Part shown: piece after piece, positions 22,804-30,127 of the stretch
Layout of the letters: the number at the start of each line of letters is the position of its first letter
Position numbering within the stretch: the first letter of the stretch is position 1
Assembly: GCA_009783695.1 (NCBI GenBank)
Contig: WRCY01000011.1
Location: 1 to 49,827, forward strand
Reading direction: 5' to 3'
Source: Oscillospiraceae bacterium
GTDB lineage: Bacteria > Bacillota > Clostridia > Oscillospirales > Ruminococcaceae
DNA: 49,827 nt
Program-made: the position numbers and the translations under genes
The notes under the pieces: model-generated
What the model saw: the letters and a program-made list of their open reading frames with translations, nothing else
Database searches by the model: none
What the model was told of the DNA's origin: nothing

Positions 22804-23447
22804 GTCTATAAAATTCCTTTCACAAGATGTAGTGTGCCTGTTCGATATACTATTCATAATAACATAAAGATTTATATAATACAAGGTATTATTTATAGGC
22901 GCGGCAAAGAAAACAGAAAAATCAGCAATATAACCAAATTTTGCCCGGTAAACTGCGGTTCTTTTGTGCGGGCGGAACGCTAAAGATATATATTATTGAA
23001 AGGAAAAATAATATATGTTTTAATTTCCTTACATTCCGGTGTACCGAAACGGCAGATAAGACAGCGCGAGACTGCTACGAGCCGGATACTAAACAGGCTC
23101 TAAGAAAAACTAATTATTTAATGATTGTATAATCATTTCTTTTAGTCTTATTGAATTAACAGCTGTTTCAATATCAGGCATTCCTGCAAGCTCAGCTATA
23201 AAATCCATCATATGATTGTGGAAAGATTCCATGTTCCTTTACAACCCCAGGTCACCCCACCGAGCCGATGTTTTATTATAAGACCTGATGCCGGGCAGCT
23301 TGCCGCACTCCCCGTTCTTCATCATATCCATCGCGAGTTTATGAGGGGCCGAAAATTTATTTTCGGTAACGGGTGAGGTTATTATAACATAATTGCAATT
23401 TAATTAATGACTTACCCCTCATCTTTATTGATGAGGGGTAATCATAA
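22804..23447. other. Noncoding stretch with possible gene remnants
   Basis: No full gene is seen. On the minus strand two short frames look gene-like: 23239-23331, whose open frame also runs upstream without a start codon and ends KLPGIRSYNKTSARWGDLGL, and 23110-23232 (MESFHNHMMDFIAELAG onward, 40 residues). Both lack good ribosome binding sites and could be the broken end of a lost gene. A hairpin CCGAAAA-TTTA-TTTTCGG lies at 23349-23366. The remainder is AT-rich. Confidence 0.35.
23412..23441 (-). terminator. Terminator of the methyltransferase operon
   Basis: A 12-bp perfect stem TTACCCCTCATC / GATGAGGGGTAA with a 6-base loop, just after the stop codon of the cysteine-rich gene on the minus strand. 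Confidence 0.8.
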
Positions 23448-23591
23448 TCACTTATGGCAATCGCAGCCGCAGGGGCAGGGCTCGCCGGGGGCGCACTTGC
23501 AGTTATCGCCGCATTTGCAGTCAGGGCATTTGCAGTGCGGATTGTTGCAGCTTCCGTCCTCAACCATGCTGAGTTTTATGTTCTTTTTCAT
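23448..23591 (-). CDS. Metallothionein-like small cysteine-rich protein
   Basis: A 47-residue protein. MKKNIKLSMVEDGSCNN is followed by a C-terminal half dense in cysteine: HCKCPDCKCGDNCKC and PCPCGCDCHK, 11 cysteines in the last 33 residues, mostly as CxC pairs, with two histidines. This composition suits zinc, copper or cadmium binding, as in metallothioneins; no named family is claimed. AAAGGAGGAGCG, a strong ribosome binding site, precedes the ATG. It is the last gene of an apparent operon with a methyltransferase and a transglutaminase-like gene, starting 1 base after the latter's stop codon, and is followed by a terminator. Confidence 0.72.
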   Translation of the reverse strand: MKKNIKLSMVEDGSCNNPHCKCPDCKCGDNCKCAPGEPCPCGCDCHK

Positions 23592-23592
23592 G

Positions 23593-24297
23593 CTACGCTC
23601 CTCCTTTCCGTATTCTATCTATATTCCTGTTCATCAAATGCCTTATGACATTTCTGAACATGAACTGCTTGAACCGACCGCCTTTTTGTTTGTACTTGAT
23701 GAATAGCTCATCGGGCGTGCCGCAGATACCTAAGTCCTTCGTTATTCCGTCCTTTTGAATGTATGTATCGTTCTCGTTCCAGTCAATGGGCGGGTTCTTG
23801 AAATCCGATATTGCCACACCGTAACCGCAGAAAGAGCCGTTGCAGTCGTTGAATTTTTCTTGCAATTTGCTTAGATATTCAACATCTAAAATAAACCCCT
23901 CTAAATTAAGCCATTTACCGTTATAAAATACCTCAACCCACGAATGTAAAATATCTCTCGGCGCAAGGGCATAATAGAAACTTTTCATTGCGCCTTTTTG
24001 CATGATTTTATCTATATAGAAACCATGTATACGGCACGGAATATTAACCGCCCGAAGCAAAGCCATAAATAAAATACCTTTCGTGTTGCATTGACCGTAA
24101 TTGTCGTTAAGCACGTCCGTAGCTTTAATATTATCACTCACGTTATAACCGAAAGGAATCTCATCTCTGACATAATTATATATGGCAAGTACGCTTTCCT
24201 TTTCGCTCAAATCCCGCCAGCCCCTGCCGGATATGAGTTTTTGAATCTGCGGGTCGTTATAGTTAAGTAACTCTGTTTCTTTAAGTAAGTTTTCCAT
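23593..24297 (-). CDS. Transglutaminase-like cysteine protease-fold protein
   Basis: A 234-residue cytoplasmic protein (no signal peptide). It has the transglutaminase-core pattern: GQCNTKGILFMALLRAVNIPCRI with the reactive Cys70, HSWVEVFYNGKWLNLEGF with His118, and a nearby Asp/Asn for the third position, which is less certain. Bacterial members are mostly proteases or amidases, and the substrate here is unknown. Its start overlaps the methyltransferase stop codon by one base (TAATG), so the two are translationally coupled. The metallothionein-like gene follows directly. Confidence 0.8.
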   Translation of the reverse strand: MENLLKETELLNYNDPQIQKLISGRGWRDLSEKESVLAIYNYVRDEIPFGYNVSDNIKATDVLNDNYGQCNTKGILFMALLRAVNIPCRIHGFYIDKIMQKGAMKSFYYALAPRDILHSWVEVFYNGKWLNLEGFILDVEYLSKLQEKFNDCNGSFCGYGVAISDFKNPPIDWNENDTYIQKDGITKDLGICGTPDELFIKYKQKGGRFKQFMFRNVIRHLMNRNIDRIRKGGA

Positions 24298-24905
24298 TAC
24301 AGTTTCCTCCCCTTGATGATTTGTACTGTGCCTTTTTTATAGATTTCAGCAATTTCAAAGCCGTTGTCCGCAAACAGCCGTTTCAAGCTTTTATGGCTGA
24401 ACATCTTGTTATCCCCTGCGTTATGTATCGGAATAATAATCCAATCAATAAATTTTCTTATTACAAGCGGGAAGTACGGCTCACCTACTATCAGAATACC
24501 GCCTTGTTTTAATACTCTGTGTGCTTCCATGAAGAATTTCTGCGGATTATTCAAGTGGTGAAGAACACAGCAGATTATAAGTACATTGAAATTATTATCA
24601 TCAAAAGGCAGAACCTCGCCTCCCGAAACTTGAAAATCAATATTTTTGCAGCGTTTACGGCATTCGGCTATCATATTCGGGGATATGTCGATGCCGTAGG
24701 CCTTTATCTTGGCTTTTTTACTAATTGCGTTTATAAGGCTTCCGTTTCCACAGCCCACATCAAGCACCGCATCGCCGTCTGATACATTGCAGAAATCAAG
24801 TATTTTTCTTTTAAATTTTACAGTAAATCTGCCGTCAAAAGATAAATCATAATCCCCTGCGAGTTTATTATATTTTTTGATTGAACCCTTTTCATTTTTA
24901 TTCAT
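24297..24905 (-). CDS. Class I SAM-dependent methyltransferase
   Basis: A 202-residue methyltransferase. Motif I is VLDVGCGNGSLINAI, followed by KAYGIDISPNMIAECRKR (acidic motif II region), VLIICCVLHHLNNPQKF and LKQGGILIVGEPYFP. This is the UbiE/Methyltransf_11 pattern. The acceptor is unknown. The start is placed at 24905 because codons upstream are leader-repeat sequence. It is the first gene of an operon with the transglutaminase-like and cysteine-rich genes, and is divergent from an HxlR regulator that shares the promoter region. Confidence 0.85.
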   Translation of the reverse strand: MNKNEKGSIKKYNKLAGDYDLSFDGRFTVKFKRKILDFCNVSDGDAVLDVGCGNGSLINAISKKAKIKAYGIDISPNMIAECRKRCKNIDFQVSGGEVLPFDDNNFNVLIICCVLHHLNNPQKFFMEAHRVLKQGGILIVGEPYFPLVIRKFIDWIIIPIHNAGDNKMFSHKSLKRLFADNGFEIAEIYKKGTVQIIKGRKL

Positions 24906-24982
24906 ATTTACATTAAGTCCTTTTTTCACAAACGAATCATGAAAACAATGTTTTCCCGATTCAATTGTTTTATTTTCAAACT
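24906..24982 (-). repeat. Dispersed leader repeat, copy before the methyltransferase gene
   Basis: On the minus strand: AGTTTGAAAATAAAACAATTG, AATCGGGAAAACATTGTTTTC (a GAAAAC/GTTTTC hairpin), ATGATTCGTTTGTGAAAAAAGGACTTAATGTAAAT and the start codon. The frame is open into the gene. Confidence 0.8.
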
Positions 24983-24997
24983 TTCAGAACTTCCTCC

Positions 24998-25073
24998 TTG
25001 ACTTTTTCTACATCTTATGATATTATGATACCACATAATTTCATAAAAACAAGTACGCACTTTAATGTGGTAT
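24998..25073. promoter_or_regulatory. Divergent promoter region with HxlR operator candidate
   Basis: On the plus strand, TTGACT-N17-TATTAT (24998-25026) can drive hxlR. A 9-bp inverted repeat ATACCACAT (25028-25036) / ATGTGGTAT (25065-25073) covers the start region of that promoter and lies upstream of the methyltransferase operon. The placement suits a shared operator for autoregulation and control of the divergent operon. Confidence 0.55.
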
Positions 25074-25105
25074 AGTACCCTAAAAGTAACTATTAGGAGA
25101 TTAAC

Positions 25106-25471
25106 ATGGATTGCAACGCTACAAACTGCCCTGTTGTGGCTACTATTGACATGATTGGCGGGAAGTATAAGGCGATTATCTTGTGGCACTTAATCGAAGA
25201 AGATTCACCGGTTAAGCGATTCGGCGAACTGCAGCGGCTTATTCCGCAAGCAACGCAAAAAATGCTCACGCAGCAGCTTCGTGAGCTTGAAAAAGATAAC
25301 TTGGTGATTCGCACGGTTTATCCGGTCGTACCGCCAAAGGTTGAGTACAGCTTGTCGGACTTGGGGCAAAGCATAAAACCGATTTTATATGCCATGTGCG
25401 ACTGGGGAACGGATTATATGAAAAAGAGCGGAATTGACGTGAATTGTTTTATGGCGGAGGGTAAAAAGTAA
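25106..25471 (+). CDS. HxlR-family winged-helix transcription regulator
   Basis: A 121-residue regulator. The N-terminal CNATNCPVVATIDMIGGKYKAIILWHL matches the HxlR opening (C-P-v---l-iIgGKWk--IL--L). The helix-turn-helix and wing follow: FGELQRLIPQATQKMLTQQLRELEKDNLVIRTVYP and KVEYSLSDLGQSIKPIL. Cys3 and Cys8 near the N-terminus are typical of members that sense reactive aldehydes or redox state. TTAGGAGATTAAC precedes the ATG. It is divergent from the methyltransferase operon, its likely target. Confidence 0.88.
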   Translation: MDCNATNCPVVATIDMIGGKYKAIILWHLIEEDSPVKRFGELQRLIPQATQKMLTQQLRELEKDNLVIRTVYPVVPPKVEYSLSDLGQSIKPILYAMCDWGTDYMKKSGIDVNCFMAEGKK

Positions 25472-25490
25472 AAAATATTTTCAAAAAGAC

Positions 25491-25539
25491 TTGACATACC
25501 TAAGATTTTGATGTATAATCAATACATAAGATTCTTAGG
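25491..25539 (+). promoter_or_regulatory. padR promoter with overlapping palindromic operator
   Basis: TTGACA-N17-TATAAT (25491-25519). An imperfect 18-bp inverted repeat (arms 25499-25516 and 25522-25539, 15 of 18 positions matching) is centred on the -10 box, starting CCTAAGA and ending TCTTAGG. The position fits autorepression by the PadR protein encoded next. Confidence 0.75.
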
Positions 25540-25550
25540 CAGGTGATATT

Positions 25551-25877
25551 ATGGCTTATGATGGGCAATTGCTGAAAGGTACTGTTTCAATAATGGTGCT
25601 GAAGCTGTTGTCGGAGAACGACCACTACGGTTATCAAATTATTAAAGAGCTTGAAAAACGCTCAGAAAGCGTTTTTCTGCTCAATGAAGGCGCACTTTAC
25701 CCTGTTTTACACAAGCTCGAAACTGACGAACACATTTCGTCCTATTGGGAGGAAAGCGGTGGAAGAAAGCGCAAATACTATCACATCACGCCAAAAGGTA
25801 CGGCACTCTTCGAAAGCAAACGGCAGGAGTGGGCTGATTTTTCCGGCATGGTGAGCAGAATTTTAGGAGGGAATTAG
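25551..25877 (+). CDS. PadR-family transcription regulator
   Basis: A 108-residue winged-helix regulator. Motifs: LLKGTVSIMVLKLLSENDHYGYQIIKELEKRS (the PadR helix-turn-helix), LNEGALYPVLHKLETDEHISSYWEE and GGRKRKYYHITPKGTALFESK (the wing). It is a small PadR subfamily protein with a minimal C-terminal helix. AGGCAGGTG precedes the ATG. The next gene, 2 bases after its stop codon, encodes a membrane protein with a HAAS-like domain, the usual partner of this subfamily. A palindrome at its own promoter suggests autorepression. Confidence 0.92.
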   Translation: MAYDGQLLKGTVSIMVLKLLSENDHYGYQIIKELEKRSESVFLLNEGALYPVLHKLETDEHISSYWEESGGRKRKYYHITPKGTALFESKRQEWADFSGMVSRILGGN

Positions 25878-25879
25878 TT

Positions 25880-26515
25880 ATGCAAAAATATATGACTGAC
25901 TATCTTGACAAAACTTGCGCGGTAATTCGAGGGCGGGAGCTTCGTCAAACGGCAAGAGGGGAGCTCGCCGACCACATGAGAGAGCGTTACGGTGATTTGA
26001 TTGCAGACGGCTTGGAACCGGAAGCCGCCGCGCTCGAAACTATAAAACGCATGGGCGACCCCGAAACTCTCGGACGGCGAATCACCGAAGCCAACCGCTC
26101 ACACAAAGGTTTAATCAACGCTTTAATCGGGCTTGTATTGTTTATTTTCGGGATTTTTTTAATAGGTGCGATAAGCGGCGCGGAAATTATTTGGTATTTT
26201 GACGCTGCAAGTTTTACGACGGTGATAATTTTAACGGTCGCATACGCGTTTTTATGCTGCGGAAGCAAACTTACTTTATTAAAGTTTATGCGGCATATTA
26301 AAAGCGGCGCGTTATACGCCGGTGGGATTGTTGCTTTGGCTACGTTGATTCTTGTTTTTCAATCAATGGCGGATAATCCTTCCGCTGTGGGAGCAGCTTT
26401 AGCGACTACCTTGATTGCGCCTATATACGGTCTGTTGCTCAGTGCGGCAGCGCGAATTGCAGAGAGCAGGCTGCCCTCCCCGGAGGACGGGGCAATAAAG
26501 AATTTATTAGAATAA
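25880..26515 (+). CDS. PadR-linked membrane protein with HAAS/permease-prefix-like domain
   Basis: A 211-residue protein. Residues 1 to about 73 are a soluble helical domain (ELRQTARGELADHMRERYGDL, EAAALETIKRMGDPETLGRRI), the pattern of the HAAS or permease-prefix domain that accompanies PadR regulators. Four membrane helices follow (about residues 75-200). The ribosome binding site (TTAGGAGGGAAT) lies in the end of padR and the genes are 2 bases apart, so they are co-translated. The membrane part is paralogous to the protein at 5911-6312. Such pairs typically adjust envelope or stress responses; the exact role is unknown. Confidence 0.8.
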   Translation: MQKYMTDYLDKTCAVIRGRELRQTARGELADHMRERYGDLIADGLEPEAAALETIKRMGDPETLGRRITEANRSHKGLINALIGLVLFIFGIFLIGAISGAEIIWYFDAASFTTVIILTVAYAFLCCGSKLTLLKFMRHIKSGALYAGGIVALATLILVFQSMADNPSAVGAALATTLIAPIYGLLLSAAARIAESRLPSPEDGAIKNLLE

Positions 26516-26523
26516 TTAATGTA

Positions 26524-26562
26524 ATGAAATCATGCCTGCTCTTTTGAGTGGGTATGATTTTT
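26524..26562 (+). terminator. Weak hairpin terminator
   Basis: AAATCATGCC ... GGGTATGATTTTT with a long loop, after the padR/membrane-protein operon. Confidence 0.45.
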
Positions 26563-26563
26563 A

Positions 26564-26592
26564 TTGACTTCTACATGGATTTGCTGTATAAT
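26564..26592 (+). promoter_or_regulatory. Promoter of the RCC1-repeat lipoprotein
   Basis: TTGACT, 17-base spacer, TATAAT, 34 bases before the ATG. Confidence 0.75.
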
Positions 26593-26625
26593 ATATGGTA
26601 TTAAGAATTATTACAGGAGTTTATT

Positions 26626-28662
26626 ATGAAGAAAATTATTATTCTTTTTATTATTTTTTCATTTATATTTTATTCTACCGCCTGCTCTGAGCAAGCCGTA
26701 TTATCGGAAGACGAGCGGATAAAAGATTATGAAACAACAGAAGTTGTTGCTGTGATTAAATTGGAAACTACCGAAAATATTTATTCACCTGCTGATAAAC
26801 AATCCCGTTTCTCTGCAGGTCATATGCACAGTGCCGCTGTATTGGAAGACAACAGCCTTTGGGGGTGGGGATGGAATCATTCGGGTGAATCAGGATTCGA
26901 CCCTTATGACTTCGTTATATTTGAGCCTCAAAAGATAATGGAAGATGTTCTTTCTGTTTCCTGCGGAACGCAATTTACGCTTGCAATTAAAACAGACAAC
27001 ACGCTTTGGGGTTGGGGACTGAACACACAAAATGAACTCGGCGGCGGCAGTACCCGCGACCGGGAATACATACCTGTTATGATTATGGAAGATGTTAAGG
27101 TTGCTGTGGCAGGGCGCGGATTTGCGATGGCACTCAAGACTGACGGCAGTTTATGGGCGTGGGGTATGGATAGAGGAATCCCCAGTCTGCCAAGTTCGCA
27201 AGAACCTTTTATGGTTACAAGCGGTGTAATTGATATATCCCTCGGAACAAACCATGCGGCGGCTTTAAAATCAGATGGCACTCTTTGGATTTGGGGGATT
27301 TGGGACATAAATTTTGATGATTCTGAAGAAGAAGAAAAAGAAAAGCATAATTTTGATGAAAACGACATTCCGCCCACCGCAATTATTAATGATGTAATCG
27401 CTGTTAATTCAGGGTATATTCATTGCCTGTATATAAAATCAGACGGCAGCTTATGGGAGCTTTCCGAGTCCGCGCACGGTCAAATAATGGACGATGCCGC
27501 GGCAGTTTCCGGAGGAAATGCGTTTTCGCTGGCTGTTAAGACTGACGGGACTTTATGGGGTTGGGGTGTAAACACCGATTATCAACTCGGTGACGGCACG
27601 GACGAAAACCGGGCTTCGCCTATGCAGATTCTTTCGGACGTAGTTGCAGTTTCAGCGGGAAATAATCACACCATTGCATTAAAAACAGACGATACATATT
27701 GGGCATGGGGAAGCAACTCATTCGGGGCTATTGGTATTGAGGTTTGGGAAGCTCAAACCCGTCCTGTGCAGATTTTAAACAACATAGACATTACGGCAAA
27801 AGCCCCCGTTCATGAAGTTATGCCGCCGTCCGAATACTTTAATATTCCCGATGATTTCCAAACCGAAATGAAAGTTGTTCAGTTCGAAAAAGAGGATTTG
27901 ATGATTCTTGAAACTGACGGAACAATCACCAGAACAGGAACGCCCGGTCTGTTTGAGGATAGTAGTGTTAGTGATTGGACAGGGATTATCGACATAGCCG
28001 TGGGGCAATCCCACGTAGTCGGGTTGCGGGCTGACGGCACTGTTGTTGCGATGAGTTCTTCAAGATGGGACTCCGAAGAAACAAATGTATCACACTGGCG
28101 GGATATAATCGCAATATCGGTCACGTACATGAATACCGTCGGGCTTCGGGCAGACGGCACGGTCATAACAACGAGGGCTGCCTTGAATATGCCCGACTCC
28201 GGGCAGGCTAATGTCGGCGACTGGACTGACATTGTCGCGGTGGCTGCCGGCAGTACATTCACGCTCGGGATTAAAAACGACGGAACAATTGTATCTACGG
28301 GAAATAATTCTTTCGGCCAGCTGAATGTTTCATCATGGACAGACATAATTGCGCTCTCTGCGAATCAATGCCATACAGTCGGGCTCAGAAGTAACGGGAC
28401 GGTTCTCGCGACGGGAGAGAATAATCACGGACAGTTAAATGTACAAGATTGGCGTAACATCGTGCAAATAGGTACAGGGTTTGACCATACAGTAGGATTG
28501 AAAAGCGATGGCACGGTTGCAGCTGCAGGCAATAACGTAAACGGGCAGTGTGATGTATCGCATTGGACGGATATTGTTGCAATCAGCGCAGGACACGCTG
28601 ACACGGTCGGGCTAAAAAGCGACGGAACAATAGTTGGTGCGGGGGTTGGCTGGGATAATTAA
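26626..28662 (+). CDS. RCC1-repeat surface lipoprotein
   Basis: A 678-residue lipoprotein. The signal peptide ends in the lipobox STAC (Cys20). Residues about 62-385 are RCC1-type repeats, each carrying a variant of ALK-DGTLWGWG and ending VIAV-SG; they should fold as a beta-propeller. Residues about 425-678 hold a second family of repeats (VGLRADGTVVAMS, TVGLRSNGTVLATGENNHGQLNVQDW and so on, about 38-40 residues), which are RCC1-related but carry a T-V-GLK-DGTV-A-G core and N-W-DI-I-A-S linkers. The protein therefore probably has two propellers. An insertion rich in Glu/Lys (SEEEEKEKHNFDEND) occurs near residue 232. Surface propellers of this kind bind proteins or glycans; the ligand is unknown. 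Confidence 0.82.
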   Translation: MKKIIILFIIFSFIFYSTACSEQAVLSEDERIKDYETTEVVAVIKLETTENIYSPADKQSRFSAGHMHSAAVLEDNSLWGWGWNHSGESGFDPYDFVIFEPQKIMEDVLSVSCGTQFTLAIKTDNTLWGWGLNTQNELGGGSTRDREYIPVMIMEDVKVAVAGRGFAMALKTDGSLWAWGMDRGIPSLPSSQEPFMVTSGVIDISLGTNHAAALKSDGTLWIWGIWDINFDDSEEEEKEKHNFDENDIPPTAIINDVIAVNSGYIHCLYIKSDGSLWELSESAHGQIMDDAAAVSGGNAFSLAVKTDGTLWGWGVNTDYQLGDGTDENRASPMQILSDVVAVSAGNNHTIALKTDDTYWAWGSNSFGAIGIEVWEAQTRPVQILNNIDITAKAPVHEVMPPSEYFNIPDDFQTEMKVVQFEKEDLMILETDGTITRTGTPGLFEDSSVSDWTGIIDIAVGQSHVVGLRADGTVVAMSSSRWDSEETNVSHWRDIIAISVTYMNTVGLRADGTVITTRAALNMPDSGQANVGDWTDIVAVAAGSTFTLGIKNDGTIVSTGNNSFGQLNVSSWTDIIALSANQCHTVGLRSNGTVLATGENNHGQLNVQDWRNIVQIGTGFDHTVGLKSDGTVAAAGNNVNGQCDVSHWTDIVAISAGHADTVGLKSDGTIVGAGVGWDN

Positions 28663-28690
28663 AAACATATAAAGACAAGATAAAGTATAA

Positions 28691-28774
28691 GTTTGAAAAT
28701 AAACACAACTGAATCGGGGAAAACGTTGTTTTCATTATTCATTTGTGAAGAAAGGACTTAATGGAAATATATAC
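28691..28774 (+). repeat. Dispersed leader repeat, copy at 28.7 kb
   Basis: A full-length copy: GTTTGAAAATAAACACAACTG, AATCGGGGAAAACGTTGTTTTC, ATTATTCATTTGTGAAGAAAGGACTTAATGG. The frame of the tandem-array peptide is kept (TTESGKTLFSLFICEERT, then TAA). A second mini-ORF (ATG-GAA-ATA-TAT-ACA-TGA) overlaps the start codon of the small ORF that follows. Confidence 0.82.
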
Positions 28775-28873
28775 ATGAAAATCAATCTTGATTATCATGA
28801 TAATTACACTAATTTATTTTCTGTGTTTTTAATAATATGTCACTCCTTAAATTACGCAATAATAAAACATTGA
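28775..28873 (+). CDS. 32-residue ORF after a leader repeat (possible gene remnant)
   Basis: Starts MKINLDYHDNYTNLFSVFLI and stops at 28873, inside the tRNA promoter's -35 box. It follows the leader repeat at the usual position of a gene start, so it is either a true small protein or, more likely, the 5' stub of a lost gene. There is no other support. Confidence 0.35.
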   Translation: MKINLDYHDNYTNLFSVFLIICHSLNYAIIKH

Positions 28874-28899
28874 CATTCATAAATGCTTTATGGTATAAT
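28870..28899 (+). promoter_or_regulatory. tRNA-Leu promoter
   Basis: TTGACA, 18-base spacer, TATAAT, 23 bases before the mature tRNA 5' end. Confidence 0.78.
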
Positions 28900-28922
28900 G
28901 GTTAGGCGGCTTTATCATAAGC

Positions 28923-29005
28923 GCCGGTGTGTCGGAATGGCAGACGAGGCAGACTCAAAATCTGTTGTGGGTTTCCACGTGTGGGTTCAAGTCCCACCAC
29001 CGGCA
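28923..29005 (+). tRNA. tRNA-Leu (anticodon CAA)
   Basis: Class II tRNA of 83 nt. Acceptor stem GCCGGTG/CACCGGC with discriminator A; anticodon loop CTCAAAA giving anticodon CAA (reads UUG); long variable arm with GTGGGTTTCCAC; T-arm GTGGG-TTCAAGT-CCCAC. The 3' CCA is not encoded. Confidence 0.93.
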
Positions 29006-29095
29006 GGCGCGATGCCCGCGTCACGATTCCGTCAGCCGAAAGTTGACGGAATTCCTATGCCGGGATTGCTGACCGGTTTGCAGGAGGAGTTGGAA

Positions 29096-30127
29096 TTGGG
29101 CGAGAATGACATAATTATTACGGATAATAACAATGATTTAAAACGACAGGAAATCAGCAGCTTTAAAAAGCTGCTATACCTGCTTTCTTTCACTGTGATT
29201 GCCGTCGCCGCCGCACAGTGGCTGTTCGTTCTTTTAATCAACAAAGGCATCGGGCTATACATCGCCTCCCTGCCGACAGTGCCGCTTGAGGAAGCTGCCG
29301 GAACCGAATACACGCCGATGAGCGGGGCGGCTGAGAATGTTTTTTACTTTCTTATTTGGTTCATAAACCATTTTGTCATTTTTATGCCCTCGCTTATAAT
29401 TTTTGGGCTCGCTTTCAGAAAAAAGCTCGGGTTTGAAAAGGCGGGCATACCCTATGAATTTAACACAGGCTGGGTTCTGCCTGTGTTTCTTGCAAGTTAT
29501 GCTCTCAGCGTAATCGCGAGCTACATCTCGCAAATCTTAGCCTGGATTTTACAGCCTGTTTTCGGAACGGGTGAGCTGCCGGATGTTTTTGCCGACGTCA
29601 TGCCGCAAAGCGGCGGGCAGGTTATAATCATGCTTTTCATGGTCGGGCTGGTAGGTCCCGTGCTTGAGGAGCTTATTTACAGACACCTGCTCCTGCGTCC
29701 GCTGCGGCGGTACGGCGATTTTCAGGCGGTGGTTATTACCGCCCTGCTGTTCGCTTTCTTCCACGGCAATGTAACGCAGTTTCTTTATACATTCACGGGC
29801 GGCATTATTTACGGCGTCGTCGCAGTTAAGATGAACTCGGTGAAACCTGTAATAATACTGCATATTATTAACAATGTTTACGTAATATTATTTGACTGGA
29901 TATCCAATCATCCGCAGACAGACCAGACTCTTCTCACCTTGTCCTGGGGAGGAATGGTTTTGGCGGGCGCTGTTATATTAATTTACTTTTTGGCGAAAAA
30001 GCGGTTTAATACCGAAAATTATAATCCGCACATTCCGGCGGCGGAACGGGTGCGGATTATAGCGGAGAACCCGCTTGTGCTTCTTATGTTTGCCGTGCTG
30101 ATTGCCGAAACTGTCACGGGCTTTTAA
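29096..30127 (+). CDS. CPBP-family intramembrane glutamic endopeptidase
   Basis: A membrane protein of about 343 residues with seven to eight helices and the CPBP/Abi motif: GPVLEELIYRHLLLRPLRRYG (the EExxxR-type motif), then ALLFAFFHGNVTQFLYTFTGGIIYGVV (FxxxH) and HIINNVYV (HxxxN). These residues form the active site of Rce1-like proteases. The N-terminus is uncertain. The frame is open from inside the tRNA gene, but the best ribosome binding site (CAGGAGGAG) points to a TTG at 29096; ATGs at 29011 and 29057 lack one. The 3' end overlaps the convergent kinase gene by 14 bases. The substrate is unknown. Confidence 0.8.
   Translation: MGENDIIITDNNNDLKRQEISSFKKLLYLLSFTVIAVAAAQWLFVLLINKGIGLYIASLPTVPLEEAAGTEYTPMSGAAENVFYFLIWFINHFVIFMPSLIIFGLAFRKKLGFEKAGIPYEFNTGWVLPVFLASYALSVIASYISQILAWILQPVFGTGELPDVFADVMPQSGGQVIIMLFMVGLVGPVLEELIYRHLLLRPLRRYGDFQAVVITALLFAFFHGNVTQFLYTFTGGIIYGVVAVKMNSVKPVIILHIINNVYVILFDWISNHPQTDQTLLTLSWGGMVLAGAVILIYFLAKKRFNTENYNPHIPAAERVRIIAENPLVLLMFAVLIAETVTGF

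Noticed and set aside
22388-22867. Hydrophobic plus-strand ORF of Ala/Phe repeats
   Set aside because: It is the antisense of the Lys/Ala-rich tail, an artefact of low-complexity codons.
28883-29095. N-terminal extension of the CPBP protein reading through the tRNA
   Set aside because: The frame is open, but it covers a complete tRNA-Leu and has no ribosome binding site; a TTG with AGGAGG at 29096 fits better.
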